64,000 nucleotides of DNA from Glycomyces luteolus (GCF_027622875.1 NZ_JAPZVP010000019.1:1-64000); one strand, 5' to 3'. Counted from the first letter of the stretch, positions 28,022 through 37,209 are shown. Translations and numbers: made by a program. Notes: a model not told the origin generated them from the sequence alone.

Positions 28022-28578
28022 CAGATCTCGAGCAGCTCAGACTCTTTGGAGCTCATGAGCTCGTCCACGTTCTTGACGAAACGGCCGGTGAGGTCGTCGA
28101 GTTCCTTCTCGGCCGAGTGGCCCTCGTCCTCGGAGACCTCGCCGTCCTTGACGGCCTTGCCGATCTCGTCCTTGGCCTTGCGGCGGACGTTGCGGATGGC
28201 GATCTTGGCGTCCTCGCCCTTGGTCTTGGCCACCTTGATCATCTCGCGGCGGCGCTCCTCGGTCATGGGAGGCAGGTTCAGGCGGAGCTGGGTGCCCTCG
28301 TTGGAGGGGTTGACGCCGAGGTTCGAGTTGCGGATCGCGTCCTCGATGTCCTTCATCTGGGAGGCGTCGAAGGGCTTGACGATCACCATGCGCGGCTCGG
28401 GGATCGCGATGGAGGCGACCTGCGGGATGGGTGTCGGCGCACCGTAGTAGTCGACGGTGATCCGGTTGAACATGGAAGACGAAGCGCGGCCGGTGCGGAT
28501 GGCGGCGAATTCCTCCTTGGCGTGCTCGATGGCCCGCTCCATCTTCTCCTCGGCTTCGAGGAGGGTGTCGTCAATCAC
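28021..28578 (-). CDS. frr: Ribosome recycling factor
   Basis: RRF splits post-termination ribosomes together with EF-G. The 185-aa length is standard. It shows the family stretches [23 protein letters not shown] near residues 25-48, [19 protein letters not shown] near 105-122, and [13 protein letters not shown]. The start is a GTG with a weak GAGAAAG upstream. It sits between pyrH and cdsA in the conserved rpsB-tsf-pyrH-frr-cdsA cluster. Confidence 0.97.
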   Translation of the reverse strand: MIDDTLLEAEEKMERAIEHAKEEFAAIRTGRASSSMFNRITVDYYGAPTPIPQVASIAIPEPRMVIVKPFDASQMKDIEDAIRNSNLGVNPSNEGTQLRLNLPPMTEERRREMIKVAKTKGEDAKIAIRNVRRKAKDEIGKAVKDGEVSEDEGHSAEKELDDLTGRFVKNVDELMSSKESELLEI

Positions 28579-28702
28579 GGCTTTCTCACATTCTCTCGCG
28601 GCCTGACAGCACTTCTGACCGTACCGTCCCGGCGGCGTGGCTCGGTGGCGTGGATGTCATTGGACGCGGCCGGTTTCGTGGGGGTCGGCCCGCGTCCGCG
28701 GG

Positions 28703-29428
28703 TCAGTCGTCGGCGGCGTGGATGAGGGTGCCGAGCTGTTCGCCGATGATGGCGCGGCGGAGGTTGCCGTCGTCGTCGGCGCCGAAGACGAGCATCGGCA
28801 GGGCGTTGTCCTTGCAGAGGCTGAAGGCGGCCTGGTCGACGACCATGAGCTCGCGCTTGAGGGCCTCGTCGAAGGTGATGTCGTCGAGCCGCTGCGCGTT
28901 GGGGTCGGTGCGGGGGTCGGCGGTGTAGACCGCGTCGACGCCGTTCTTGCTGACGAGCACGACCTGGGCGCCGATCTCGAGGGCGCGCTGGGCGGCGACG
29001 GTGTCGGTGGAGAAGTAGGGCATCCCGGCGCCGGCGCCGAAGATGACGACGCGGCCCTTCTCGAGGTGGCGGATGGCGCGCAGCGGCAGGTACGCCTCGG
29101 CGACCTGGGCCATTGCGATGGCGGTCTGGACGCGGGTGTCGACGCCTTCCTTCTCCAGGAAGTCCTGGAGGGCAAGGCAGTTCATGACGGTGCCGAGCAT
29201 GCCCATGTAGTCGGCGCGGGCGCGGTCCATGCCGCGGCGCTGGAGCTCGGCCCCGCGGAAGAAGTTGCCGCCGCCCACGACGATGGCGACCTGGACGCCG
29301 GCGGCCACGCCGGCCGCGATCTGGCGCGCGACCGCCTGGACGACATCGGGGTCGACGCCGACGGCGCCGCCGCCGAAGGCCTCACCGGACAGTTTCAGCA
29401 CGACCCGGCGATACGTGTCTTGACTCAT
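28703..29428 (-). CDS. pyrH: UMP kinase
   Basis: PyrH phosphorylates UMP to UDP in pyrimidine nucleotide synthesis. From the ATG at 29428 (GGGGAG upstream) it has 241 aa and begins [20 protein letters not shown]. The amino-acid-kinase fold is evident from [10 protein letters not shown] and [15 protein letters not shown] longer in-frame start at 29548 would add 40 low-complexity residues and lacks support. It lies between tsf and frr. Confidence 0.96.
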   Translation of the reverse strand: MSQDTYRRVVLKLSGEAFGGGAVGVDPDVVQAVARQIAAGVAAGVQVAIVVGGGNFFRGAELQRRGMDRARADYMGMLGTVMNCLALQDFLEKEGVDTRVQTAIAMAQVAEAYLPLRAIRHLEKGRVVIFGAGAGMPYFSTDTVAAQRALEIGAQVVLVSKNGVDAVYTADPRTDPNAQRLDDITFDEALKRELMVVDQAAFSLCKDNALPMLVFGADDDGNLRRAIIGEQLGTLIHAADD

Positions 29429-29555
29429 GGCACTCCCCTGCTCTGCTGTGTCCATCGGTGGCTGCGCTGCCGTTGACCGTACTGCCCGCGCCCGGCCCGG
29501 CTCGCTCCGGCCGCGGTCGCGGCGGTGGGCGTTGCTTTCCCCGGGCATGGAACGA

Positions 29556-29577
29556 GGCGGCGGCCTGCGCCGCCGCC
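29556..29577 (-). terminator. Hairpin between tsf and pyrH
   Basis: Perfect 8-bp GC arms (29556-29563 and 29570-29577) with loop CCTGCG, in the 200-bp gap after tsf. Likely a terminator or attenuator for the rpsB-tsf transcript, separating it from pyrH. Confidence 0.55.
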
Positions 29578-29629
29578 CCTTCCATGCTTACGGCTGGAGC
29601 CAGTGTAGTCCGCGGGCGCGGACTACTCG

Positions 29630-30442
29630 CTACTCCAGGCCGACTTCGTAGCGGATGAAGCCGGTGACCTCGGTGCCCGCTTCGGCGAGCACCTGGGACA
29701 CGGTCTTCTTGTTGTCGATGACCGAGGTCTGCGAGAGCAGGGCGAAGTCACGGAAGTAGGCGTTGACCTTGCCTTCCACGATCTTGTCCCAGGCGCGCTC
29801 GGGCTTGCCCTCTTCCTTGGCGGTCTCGAGCGCGACTCGCTTCTCGGCCTCGATGATCTCGGCCGGGACCTCGTCGCTGGTGAGGTACTTCGGACGCATC
29901 GCGGCGGCCTGCATGCCGACCTGTCGGGCGGCCTCGGCGTCACCGGAGTACGAGACGATGATGCCGACGGCCGGCGGGAGGTCGGCGGCCTTGCGGTGCA
30001 TGTACACCGCGACGTCGCCTTCGAGCGAGCCGACGCGCCCGAGGGCGATCTTCTCGCCGAGCTTCACCGACTCCTCGGCGATGACCTCGGCGACGGTCTT
30101 GCCGCCCAGCTCGGCCTTGGCGAACGCCTCCGAGTCCGCGGGGCGGACCTCGTCGGCCAGCTCTACCAGCGTCTGGGCGAGCTCGATGAACGCGCCGTTC
30201 TTGGCGACGAAGTCGGTCTCGCACAGCAGCTCGAGCAGCGTGTTGCCGGACTGCGCGACCAGGCCCTGGGCCGTGGTGCGCTCGGCGCGCTTGCCGACGT
30301 CCTTGGCACCCTTGATGCGCAGGGCCTCAAGGGCGGCGTCGTAGTCGCCGTCAGCCGCTTCGAGGGCCTTCTTGACGTCCATCATCCCGGAGCCGGTGGC
30401 TTCCCGGAGCTTCTTGACGTCAGCCATCGTGAAGTTGGCCAT
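29630..30442 (-). CDS. tsf: Translation elongation factor Ts
   Basis: EF-Ts is the nucleotide exchange factor of EF-Tu. The 270-aa protein begins [20 protein letters not shown], with the N-terminal UBA-like domain followed by [13 protein letters not shown], and the core motif [12 protein letters not shown] near residue 75. AAGGGGAGCA precedes the ATG. It is 11 bp downstream of rpsB, with which it is surely cotranscribed. Confidence 0.98.
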   Translation of the reverse strand: MANFTMADVKKLREATGSGMMDVKKALEAADGDYDAALEALRIKGAKDVGKRAERTTAQGLVAQSGNTLLELLCETDFVAKNGAFIELAQTLVELADEVRPADSEAFAKAELGGKTVAEVIAEESVKLGEKIALGRVGSLEGDVAVYMHRKAADLPPAVGIIVSYSGDAEAARQVGMQAAAMRPKYLTSDEVPAEIIEAEKRVALETAKEEGKPERAWDKIVEGKVNAYFRDFALLSQTSVIDNKKTVSQVLAEAGTEVTGFIRYEVGLE

Positions 30443-30453
30443 TGCTCCCCTTC

Positions 30454-31302
30454 TTACTTCTCGTCTTCGACGGTCTTCTCGCCGGACGGCTCGACGACCT
30501 TCACGGAGTCTTCAGTGGTCTCTGCGGCCTCGACGGCGGCTTCGGCGGCGTCGGTGGAGAGAAGTTCCTTCTCCCAGTCGGCGAGCGGCTCGCCCTCGCC
30601 CTTCTCGACCTGGCCGCCGGAGCGGGCCAGCAGGCCTTCGGCGACACCGTCGGCGATGACCTTGGTCAGCAGGGCGACGGAGCGGATCGCGTCGTCGTTG
30701 CCGGGGATCGGGAAGTCGACCTCGTCGGGGTCGCAGTTCGTGTCGAGGATCGCGACGATCGGGATGCCGAGCTTGCGGGCCTCGTCGACGGCGATGTGCT
30801 CTTTCTTGGTGTCCACGATCCAGATCGCGGCCGGGGTCTTCTCCATGTCGCGGAGACCGCCGAGCGTGCGCTCGAGCTTGTCCTTCTCGCGCATCAGCTG
30901 GAGCATTTCCTTCTTGGTGCGGTTCGCCGCACCGTTGGCCTCGATGATCTCGAGTTCCTTGAGGCGCATGAGGCGCTTCTGGATCGTCTGGAAGTTGGTG
31001 AGCATGCCGCCGAGCCAGCGGTGGTTCACGAAGGGCATCCCGACGCGCTGGGCCTGCTCGGCCACGGCTTCCTGGGCCTGCTTCTTGGTGCCCACGAACA
31101 GGACCTCGCCGCCCTCGGCGACGACGTTCTTGACGAAGTCGTGGGCCTTGACCGCGAAGTCGACCGACTGGCGCAGGTCGATGATGTAGATGCCGTTGCG
31201 GTCCGTGAGGATGAACCGCTTCATCTTCGGGTTCCAGCGACGGGTCTGGTGACCGAAGTGCACGCCGCTCTCGAGGAGCTGGCGCATAGTGACAACCGAC
31301 AC
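30454..31302 (-). CDS. rpsB: 30S ribosomal protein S2
   Basis: The protein has 282 aa from the GTG at 31302, which has AAGGAA upstream, and begins [20 protein letters not shown]. Family motifs include [20 protein letters not shown] and [22 protein letters not shown]. It carries an acidic Ala/Glu-rich C-terminal tail of about 45 residues, common in actinobacterial S2. The frame is open further upstream, but that part has no S2 similarity. First gene of the rpsB-tsf operon. Confidence 0.97.
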   Translation of the reverse strand: MSVVTMRQLLESGVHFGHQTRRWNPKMKRFILTDRNGIYIIDLRQSVDFAVKAHDFVKNVVAEGGEVLFVGTKKQAQEAVAEQAQRVGMPFVNHRWLGGMLTNFQTIQKRLMRLKELEIIEANGAANRTKKEMLQLMREKDKLERTLGGLRDMEKTPAAIWIVDTKKEHIAVDEARKLGIPIVAILDTNCDPDEVDFPIPGNDDAIRSVALLTKVIADGVAEGLLARSGGQVEKGEGEPLADWEKELLSTDAAEAAVEAAETTEDSVKVVEPSGEKTVEDEK

Positions 31303-31745
31303 GGTTGTGTTCCTTTCGTTCCCTGGTTCATTCGCGGGAGGCGCCCGAAGTCCGGACGTCCCGCGCCTGGCACTCGCCTCCGGCGATCTGCAACCGGGAA
31401 GTCCCGGACCTGGGAGATCGCTAGGGCCGGACCGCATCCGTCGCAGTGCGCCCCTGAAGGACGTGCGATGGAGGTCGGGCCGCGGCGAGCGCGCGAAGTC
31501 GGTTCGGCGCGCAAAGGCTCCGTACCGCTCCGATCAGTGTACTGGGACCCGTCTGCGCACCACGAACGCGGTGGACCGCAGTGACAGACGCAATGGACGG
31601 CCAGGGCGGGCCACGCCCACTGCAACACTCAAGAAGTTCGATACCCGACCAGCCATCGAAGCAGGTAGCAAACCCTCAAACAAAGTTATCCACAGCCAGA
31701 AAACTTTTTGTTGCCGAAACCGGGCGCCAGCGTCAACATTGAGTC
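31303..31745. other. Divergent non-coding region between rpsB and the M23 gene
   Basis: About 440 bp with no convincing gene. A TACACT (minus strand, 31536-31541) is a possible -10 for rpsB, giving a leader over 200 nt that is GC-rich and could fold; S2 leaders often regulate translation, but I did not recognise a known motif. The M23-proximal 70 bp are AT-rich and contain a DnaA-box match. Confidence 0.5.
31686..31694 (+). promoter_or_regulatory. Isolated DnaA-box match
   Basis: TTATCCACA matches the bacterial DnaA-box consensus exactly and lies in a short AT-rich patch. I saw no second copy nearby, so it is not an origin. It might bind DnaA at the M23 promoter, or be chance. Confidence 0.35.
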
Positions 31746-32303
31746 ATGCGACAACTACACAACGCGATGATCATCAGCCTCATAACCGCATCACTGCTGG
31801 CCGCCGCCGCGATCCTCACTCCCACCATCGCCAAGGCCGAATCACCCGCCCCCGAACCGGCCGACGCTCCCGCCTCCGGCCCCTGGCGCTCCCCGGTCGG
31901 CGGCCTCGACCTCCTCACCCGCTTCGACCCACCGCCCCAACCCTGGCTGGCGGGCCACCGCGGCGTCGACCTCGCCGCTGGAACCGGCCTCCCCGTCACC
32001 GCCGCGGGCCCCGGAACCGTCGTCTTCGCCGACGACCTCGCCGGACGAGGGGTCGTCAGCATCGTCCACGACAACGGCCTCCGCACCACCTACGAACCGG
32101 TCGAACCCCTCGTGGCCGCCGGAGACACCGTCACCGCTGGCCAGACGATCGGCCACCTCGAGACCGGCCACGCCTCCTGCCCCGGCCAGACCTGCCTCCA
32201 CCTCGGCCTCAAACGCGGCCCGCTCTACCTCGACCCGATGCTGCTCTTCGGCATGGGCAAGGTCCGGCTCCTCCCCCGCCCCGGCAAACCGGAGGCCAAC
32301 TGA
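31746..32303 (+). CDS. Secreted M23-like peptidase domain protein
   Basis: A 185-aa protein with an N-terminal signal or anchor helix (about 8-30, ending AKAE) and a lysostaphin-type (M23) domain. The first metal motif is intact: H71 and D75 in HRGVDLA. In the second motif, usually HxH, the first His is Cys (C150-L-H152, TCLHLG). This lost general-base His makes hydrolytic activity doubtful, although I recall the same CLH form in homologues beside rpsB, such as M. tuberculosis Rv2891. It may therefore bind or only weakly cut peptidoglycan. Its TGA overlaps the yraN ATG. Confidence 0.85.
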   Translation: MRQLHNAMIISLITASLLAAAAILTPTIAKAESPAPEPADAPASGPWRSPVGGLDLLTRFDPPPQPWLAGHRGVDLAAGTGLPVTAAGPGTVVFADDLAGRGVVSIVHDNGLRTTYEPVEPLVAAGDTVTAGQTIGHLETGHASCPGQTCLHLGLKRGPLYLDPMLLFGMGKVRLLPRPGKPEAN

Positions 32304-33037
32304 TGAACCGGCCCGCATCAACCCCAGCCGAACCCACCGCACCTGTCCGCACCACCACACCGCCGCGTCCCGGACCCCCCGTGAACTTGAAGCGGCTCAA
32401 TCCACACCAGCTCGGCCGCCTTGGCGAGCAACTCGCCGCAGCCCACCTCCAACGCGAACGGATGCAGATCCTCGCTCGCAACTGGAGGCACCGCCTCGGC
32501 GAACTCGACCTCATCGCCCGCACCGCCGACACCGTCGTCTTCTGCGAGGTCAAGACCCGCCGCTCCAACCGGTACGGCGGCCCGCTCGGCGCAGTGGACG
32601 GCGAAAAGCTCCACCGGATCGAACGTCTCGCCCGGGCCTGGCTCAAGCAGCACTGCCGCACTGACCAGCCCTGGCGCATCGACCGGGTCGCCCTCACCGC
32701 CACCGGCCGCCAGCGCCTCGCACTCGAACACCACCGGGGGAACCGCCATGGGTTACGCGCGAACCAACACCGTCTGCATGATCGGCGCGACCGCCGTCGC
32801 GGTCACGGTCGAGGCCTCGGTCTTCAAGTCCTCCTCGAAGGGCGCGGACACGGTCCGCATGTCGGGCCTGCCCGACAGCGTCGTCAACCAGGCGCAGACC
32901 CGAGTGCGCTCTGCGATGGCGAACTCCGCCTTGCGCTTCCCGGACAAGTCCGTATCCGTCAACTTCGGCCCGGCGTCGATGCCGACCACCGGCTCGGCGG
33001 CGGACCTCGCGCTGGCGCTCTCCATCATGTGCGCTGA
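32303..33037 (+). CDS. YraN family nuclease-like protein with an abnormally long C-terminal frame
   Basis: The YraN (UPF0102) core is clear: HQLGRLGEQLAAAHL, the Holliday-junction-resolvase-like GELDLIA and VVFCEVKTRR with Asp and E-x-K residues of the PD-(D/E)XK fold, and a typical end LEHHRG. The ATG at 32303 overlaps the previous stop and has GGAGG 7 nt upstream. No stop follows the core: the frame continues for about 95 Arg-rich codons to 33037, overlapping yifB by 290 nt. Normal family length is about 120-130 aa. A frameshift at the G5 run near 32736-32740, real or from sequencing, would end the protein near 32780 instead. The tail is probably not meaningful protein. Confidence 0.75.
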   Translation: MNRPASTPAEPTAPVRTTTPPRPGPPVNLKRLNPHQLGRLGEQLAAAHLQRERMQILARNWRHRLGELDLIARTADTVVFCEVKTRRSNRYGGPLGAVDGEKLHRIERLARAWLKQHCRTDQPWRIDRVALTATGRQRLALEHHRGNRHGLRANQHRLHDRRDRRRGHGRGLGLQVLLEGRGHGPHVGPARQRRQPGADPSALCDGELRLALPGQVRIRQLRPGVDADHRLGGGPRAGALHHVR

Positions 33038-34289
33038 TGACACCTTGCCGATGGAGAAATTGGACGACACGGTCCTGCTGTCGGAACTCGGCCTCGACGG
33101 CAGTCTGCGGGCCGTCCCCGGCACCCTGCCTGCGCTGATCGAGGCCCGCAAGTCGGGGATGCGGACGGCGATCGTCTCGCCCGAGAACGCCGCTGAGGCG
33201 TCCCTGGTCGACGGCCTCGCGGTCTATGCCCCGAGGGATCTCGCGACGCTCGTGGCCTGGCTGTTCGGCCAGACGACACTCGACCCGGTCATGAGGACGG
33301 CGCCCGACGCACCGCCGCCCCTGCCGGACCTCGCCGACGTGCGCGGACAACCGACCGCCCGCCGCGCCTTGGAGATCGCGGCGGCAGGCGGGCATCACAT
33401 GCTCATGGTGGGTCCTCCTGGGGCAGGCAAGACCATGCTGGCGGAGCGGCTGCCGTCGATCCTGCCGCCGCTGAGCGACGCGGAGGCGGTCGAGGTCACC
33501 TCGCTGCACTCGCTGCGGGGGCGCTTCTCCGGAGGCGCGGCGACGCTGATGCGCCACGCGCCGTTCGAGGCGCCGCATCATTCGATCACCATGCAGGCTT
33601 TGGTGGGCGGCGGCAGCGGATTCGTGGGTCCCGGTTCGCTGGCGCTCGCGCATCGAGGAGTGCTCTTCGTCGACGAGGCTCCCGAATGGAAGCGGTCGGT
33701 CCTCGACTCGCTGCGTCAGCCGTTGGAGAGCGGAGAGGTTCGCATCAGGAGGGCGAACACCTCGATCTGCTACCCGGCCAAGGTCATCCTGGTCCTCGCG
33801 GCGAATCCTTGCCCTTGCGCGCCGAACAAGCCCTACGACTGCATTTGCACGCCGCAGGTGAAGCGGGGGTATCTGCCGCGGATCTCGCGACCGCTGATGG
33901 ACCGGATCGACCTGCGGGTGGATCTGCCGGCGGTGCCGCCTTCGGCGATCCTCGCCGAACTGTCAGAGGCCGAACCTTCCGAGCAGGTGGCGAAGCGGGT
34001 GGCGAGGGCGAGAGAGGCGGCCTCGGCGCGATGGTCCGAGGCGGGCGAGGGCTGGCAGTGCAACAGCGAGGTCCCGGGCCCCGCGCTGCGGTCGGGCCGG
34101 TGGCGGCTTCCGTCGCCGGTGCGGAAGAGCGTCGACGACCTGCTGATGAAGGAGCGCATCACCGCCCGCGGATATGACCGAATCCTGAAGCTGGCGTGGA
34201 CGGTCGCCGATCTCAGAGACCACGACCGCCCGACTGCCGAGGACATCACCGTGGCCAGTGAACTGCGCATCGGCTACACGCTGCGCTGA
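32748..34289 (+). CDS. YifB/ComM family Mg-chelatase-like AAA+ ATPase
   Basis: A 513-aa protein related to ComM, a helicase that extends branch migration in natural transformation. It starts MGYARTNTVCMIGATAV (ATG, GGGGGA upstream). An N-terminal Lon-like S5 domain precedes the AAA+ module with Walker A VGPPGAGKTMLAERL and Walker B VLFVDEAPEW. The Cys-rich insertion NPCPCAPNKPYDCICTP and a C-terminal Mg_chelatase_C domain follow. It lies between yraN and dprA, a conserved trio with presumed DNA-processing roles. Confidence 0.95.
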   Translation: MGYARTNTVCMIGATAVAVTVEASVFKSSSKGADTVRMSGLPDSVVNQAQTRVRSAMANSALRFPDKSVSVNFGPASMPTTGSAADLALALSIMCADDTLPMEKLDDTVLLSELGLDGSLRAVPGTLPALIEARKSGMRTAIVSPENAAEASLVDGLAVYAPRDLATLVAWLFGQTTLDPVMRTAPDAPPPLPDLADVRGQPTARRALEIAAAGGHHMLMVGPPGAGKTMLAERLPSILPPLSDAEAVEVTSLHSLRGRFSGGAATLMRHAPFEAPHHSITMQALVGGGSGFVGPGSLALAHRGVLFVDEAPEWKRSVLDSLRQPLESGEVRIRRANTSICYPAKVILVLAANPCPCAPNKPYDCICTPQVKRGYLPRISRPLMDRIDLRVDLPAVPPSAILAELSEAEPSEQVAKRVARAREAASARWSEAGEGWQCNSEVPGPALRSGRWRLPSPVRKSVDDLLMKERITARGYDRILKLAWTVADLRDHDRPTAEDITVASELRIGYTLR

Positions 34290-34325
34290 GCGGGTTGCGA
34301 CCGACGACCACAGCGGGAGGACACC

Positions 34326-34419
34326 GACTCCCGACTCCCGACTCCCGACTCCCGACTCCCGACTCCCGACTCCCGACTCCCGACTCCCGACTCCCGACTC
34401 CCGACTCCCGACTCCCGAC
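34326..34419. repeat. Heptanucleotide tandem repeat GACTCCC, 13.4 copies
   Basis: Thirteen perfect copies of GACTCCC plus a partial GAC, in the 190-bp gap between yifB and dprA. Because 7 is not a multiple of 3, all frames read a 7-residue repeat (for example LPTPDSR on plus, ESGVGSR on minus), which creates spurious open frames. A second 7-bp array, GACCGGC, lies after dprA at 35756. Confidence 0.97.
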
Positions 34420-34481
34420 AACGCAACACCACCGCCGACTCCCCCAACAACATCGACACACCCAATACCTGAGGAGGAACC

Positions 34482-35645
34482 GTGACGAATCTGCCCGACG
34501 ATCCGCGCCTCGCGCTCATGCTCCTGTCCTCGATCGTCGAGCCCGGCGATGCCGATCTCGACGACCTCCTCGGCGAGATCGGCCCGATCGAGGTGGTCAA
34601 GCGCCTATGGGAGGGCGAGGTTCCCGAACGTCTGCAACGCATCACGAGCGCGACGGTCTCGTGCACCCACGATCCGGCCGCCCGAGCCGCCGACATCGCC
34701 TCCGCCACGAAGGAATCCGGCGCGCGAGTCCTGATCCCCGGTGACCCCGACTGGCCGGACCAACTGCGCGATCTCATGCTCGTCTGCGACGCCGACGAGC
34801 CGCATGTGCGGCCGCCGCGCTGCCTCTGGGTGCGGGGCGAACAGTCCTTGGCGCGCCTCTGCAGCCGTTCGGTGTCGATCGTCGGAGCCAGGGCCGCAAG
34901 CGAATACGGGCAGCACCTCGCCGATGATCTCGCGGCCGAGCTGACCGACGCGGGCTGGACGATCGTGTCCGGCGGTGCATTCGGGATCGACAGGGCCGCG
35001 CACCTCGGTGCCTTGGCACGAGACGGGGCGACGGTGTCGGTGCTGGCATGCGGGGTGGAACTCCCTTATCCCAAGGGGAACCACTCGATGTTCAACCTCA
35101 TCGCCGAGCGCGGCCTCATCGTCAGCGAATGGCCGCCTGGAACCACCGTCATGAAGCACCGCTTCCTGACCCGGAACCGGGTCATCGCGGCTCTGACGGC
35201 CGGCACGGTGGTCATCGAGGCCGCCCACCGTTCGGGTGCGCGCAATACGGCCCGATATGCGGCCGAGCTCGGCCGCGTCCTGATGTTCACTCCCGGCCCG
35301 GTGACCTCTTCGATGTCCGCCGGGGTTCACCAACTCGCCAGGGAGCCATGGGAAGCCCGGCTGGTGACTCGCGCGGAAGAGGTGATCGAGGACCTGACCG
35401 GCATCGGCGGTCCCCTGGCAACGCCTCCGCCGCCCCAGCGGCGCCCCTTCGACCGGTTGACGGAGATCGAGGCCCGCCTGGTCGAGTCCTTGCCGAGGGG
35501 CTATGTAGTCGAAACGGCGAGGCTGGCAGCCGCCGCCGGAGTCCCAACGGAGACCGCGGCCGAAACGCTGGAGCGTCTGCTCCGCACCGGCTGGGTGGAC
35601 CGCATCGACAACCGCTGGCGCCTATCGAGAGGAGACCACTCCTGA
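34482..35645 (+). CDS. dprA: DNA-processing protein DprA
   Basis: DprA loads RecA on incoming single-stranded DNA. The 387-aa protein has an N-terminal helical part, the Rossmann-like core with SVSIVGARAASEYG, SGGAFGIDRAAHLGAL, GVELPYPKGNHSMF and TAGTVVIEAAHRSGARNTA, and a C-terminal winged-helix (about 310-387). The GTG start has GAGGAGGAA immediately upstream. It follows yifB across the GACTCCC array. No other competence genes are in view, and no xerC follows as in some relatives. Confidence 0.95.
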   Translation: MTNLPDDPRLALMLLSSIVEPGDADLDDLLGEIGPIEVVKRLWEGEVPERLQRITSATVSCTHDPAARAADIASATKESGARVLIPGDPDWPDQLRDLMLVCDADEPHVRPPRCLWVRGEQSLARLCSRSVSIVGARAASEYGQHLADDLAAELTDAGWTIVSGGAFGIDRAAHLGALARDGATVSVLACGVELPYPKGNHSMFNLIAERGLIVSEWPPGTTVMKHRFLTRNRVIAALTAGTVVIEAAHRSGARNTARYAAELGRVLMFTPGPVTSSMSAGVHQLAREPWEARLVTRAEEVIEDLTGIGGPLATPPPPQRRPFDRLTEIEARLVESLPRGYVVETARLAAAAGVPTETAAETLERLLRTGWVDRIDNRWRLSRGDHS

Positions 35646-35709
35646 TCGCGAATCGAGCTCGAGCCCCGCCCGTTCCCCCCCAGATTGGACCGCTCCGCAG
35701 GCGAAATTC

Positions 35710-37209
35710 TCAACAGAAGGAGGGCCAAGCCTGACTTACGCCCGAGCGCCGCCGAGACCGGCGACCGGCGACCGGCGACCGGCGACCGGCGACCGGCGAC
35801 CGGCGACCGGCGCAATGCAACACGACATGTCCGTGCATGCGGTGCGCACCGCATCCGAAATCGAGGGGTGGGCGGGGTGGGGGCGGGGGGGAGGGGCCCC
35901 CGAACTGCGCGAAGGACAGACAACCGAACCGCCGCGCTGGCCCGGCGGGTAAGCAGGGGGCCGGGCGGTCGTCTTTCGGGTAGTCGACCACGACCATACG
36001 CGGGTTCTCGAGTTCGGCGAGCGGGGCCCAGCATTCGTAGATGCCGCGTTCGACGCAAGTCGCGTCGGTGGCCATGATCGCTTCGAGGTCGGGCTGGCTC
36101 AACCGCACGCGCACCCAGTCCTCGTTGCGGCCCAGCGCGAGCACTTCGATGTCGCGCCAGCGCGCCCGCGTGTAGAAGCGCTGCGGGCGGGTCACCGGGG
36201 TGCGGCTCGTGGCGCCGCGGGCGTAGACGCTGAAGCCGTGGCCCGGGTCGGCCGTCACCGGGACCCGTTCGCCCTCATGTTCACCAACGAGTCCAGCATG
36301 GACAGACGGGTTGGTGCGGAAGAGCGCCCGCCCGGTCTCGAGGCCCGGGATGCGGTTCACGAGGTCGCGGTGCCGGGCGCCGGCCATGCGGTCCCATACG
36401 TTCGTCTGCGGCTGGTACTGGAACAGCGAGATCTCCGCGCCGTCGGGCGTGTACGCGAGGATCTCGGCCCGCGCCGTCAGCGGCAGGTCGGCGAAGCCGG
36501 CGGTCGCGAATTCGGGAATGAGATGCGTGCCGCTCGGGAGGAATCCGGTGCCGAGGATCATCGATCCGCGCCGCTCCCGTCCGGGGACGGTGACGAGTCC
36601 GGGGAAGTTGGCGGCCTCGGTGCTCTGGTAGTCGCAGGCGCAGATCGCCTTCCAGCGCAGGGCGAACGAGGTGTCGCGGGCGTCGTCGGGGTCGCCGGAG
36701 AGCACCACCCGGTCATCGGGAGTGCGCAGGTGGGCGACGTCGAATTCCCGGTAGCAGACGCCGCTGACCAGGGGCGCCGAGGTGAGCTGCCGGGCGACCT
36801 GGTGGCGGCTGAGCGGCTTGACCATCCGCGTGCCGATCGTGACGAACGCGGTGGCGCGCACGGCGGAGACGAGCGCGCGTTCGGCGGGGCCGATGCGCGG
36901 ATTCTGGCTGTAGCGGTGGACGGTGGCGGCGTCGACTCCGGGCATGACCGGGATCGACAGCGGGGCCACGCCGGTGAGCAGCAGCTCGCCACCGGGGCTG
37001 GTCACCTCGGAGGCGTGCACGTACCGGTGGAATGCGCCGCCGCTGGGGTGGAATCCGTCTTCGCGTATGTCTGAATAGAGTTCGAATGCGGCGCCGCCCG
37101 CGATCGCTCGCGCCCGGTATCGCCGTTCGTGCCAGACGATTTCAGTGGTGCCGGTCGGCGCGGCTGGTGGTGCCTGCATGACGGAGAGTTTACGGAAACG
37201 GGTGAACAT
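35710..37209 (-). CDS. Unrecognised 499-aa protein whose tail is encoded by a tandem repeat
   Basis: I do not recognise this protein. It has no signal peptide or membrane helix and looks like an alpha/beta cytoplasmic protein. It has several internal VxSGDPDDARDT- and TDATCVERGIYECW-type stretches and two neighbouring cysteines (ICACDY). The ordered part seems to end near residue 430 (MVVVDYPKDD). Beyond it comes a Pro-rich run, then RRSPVAG heptapeptides encoded by the 7-bp array at 35756-35811. Because the unit is not a multiple of 3, any copy-number change would alter the last residues and stop. ATG at 37209 has no strong ribosome site; 37179 is an alternative. Confidence 0.65.
   Translation of the reverse strand: MFTRFRKLSVMQAPPAAPTGTTEIVWHERRYRARAIAGGAAFELYSDIREDGFHPSGGAFHRYVHASEVTSPGGELLLTGVAPLSIPVMPGVDAATVHRYSQNPRIGPAERALVSAVRATAFVTIGTRMVKPLSRHQVARQLTSAPLVSGVCYREFDVAHLRTPDDRVVLSGDPDDARDTSFALRWKAICACDYQSTEAANFPGLVTVPGRERRGSMILGTGFLPSGTHLIPEFATAGFADLPLTARAEILAYTPDGAEISLFQYQPQTNVWDRMAGARHRDLVNRIPGLETGRALFRTNPSVHAGLVGEHEGERVPVTADPGHGFSVYARGATSRTPVTRPQRFYTRARWRDIEVLALGRNEDWVRVRLSQPDLEAIMATDATCVERGIYECWAPLAELENPRMVVVDYPKDDRPAPCLPAGPARRFGCLSFAQFGGPSPPPPPRPPLDFGCGAHRMHGHVVLHCAGRRSPVAGRRSPVAGRRSRRRSGVSQAWPSFC
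35756..35811. repeat. Heptanucleotide tandem repeat GACCGGC, 8 copies
   Basis: Exactly eight perfect copies of GACCGGC, inside the 3' end of the unrecognised minus-strand gene, where they read as RRSPVAG. It shares length and GAC.C.C pattern with the GACTCCC array 1.3 kb away on the other side of dprA. Confidence 0.97.

Noticed and set aside
31686-31694. Replication origin
   Set aside because: Only a single DnaA-box match, with no dnaA, dnaN, further boxes or large AT-rich element nearby.
31289-32302. Upstream extension of the yraN frame through the M23 gene
   Set aside because: Frame is open only because of GC bias; ATG at 32303 with GGAGG is the natural start.
34326-34419. CRISPR array
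   Set aside because: Units are 7 bp with no spacers; a simple tandem repeat. No cas genes in the window.
35870-35910. G-rich run as another unstable tract
   Set aside because: Short mixed G runs within the Pro-rich coding part of the 35710-37209 gene, far weaker than the 62603 tract.
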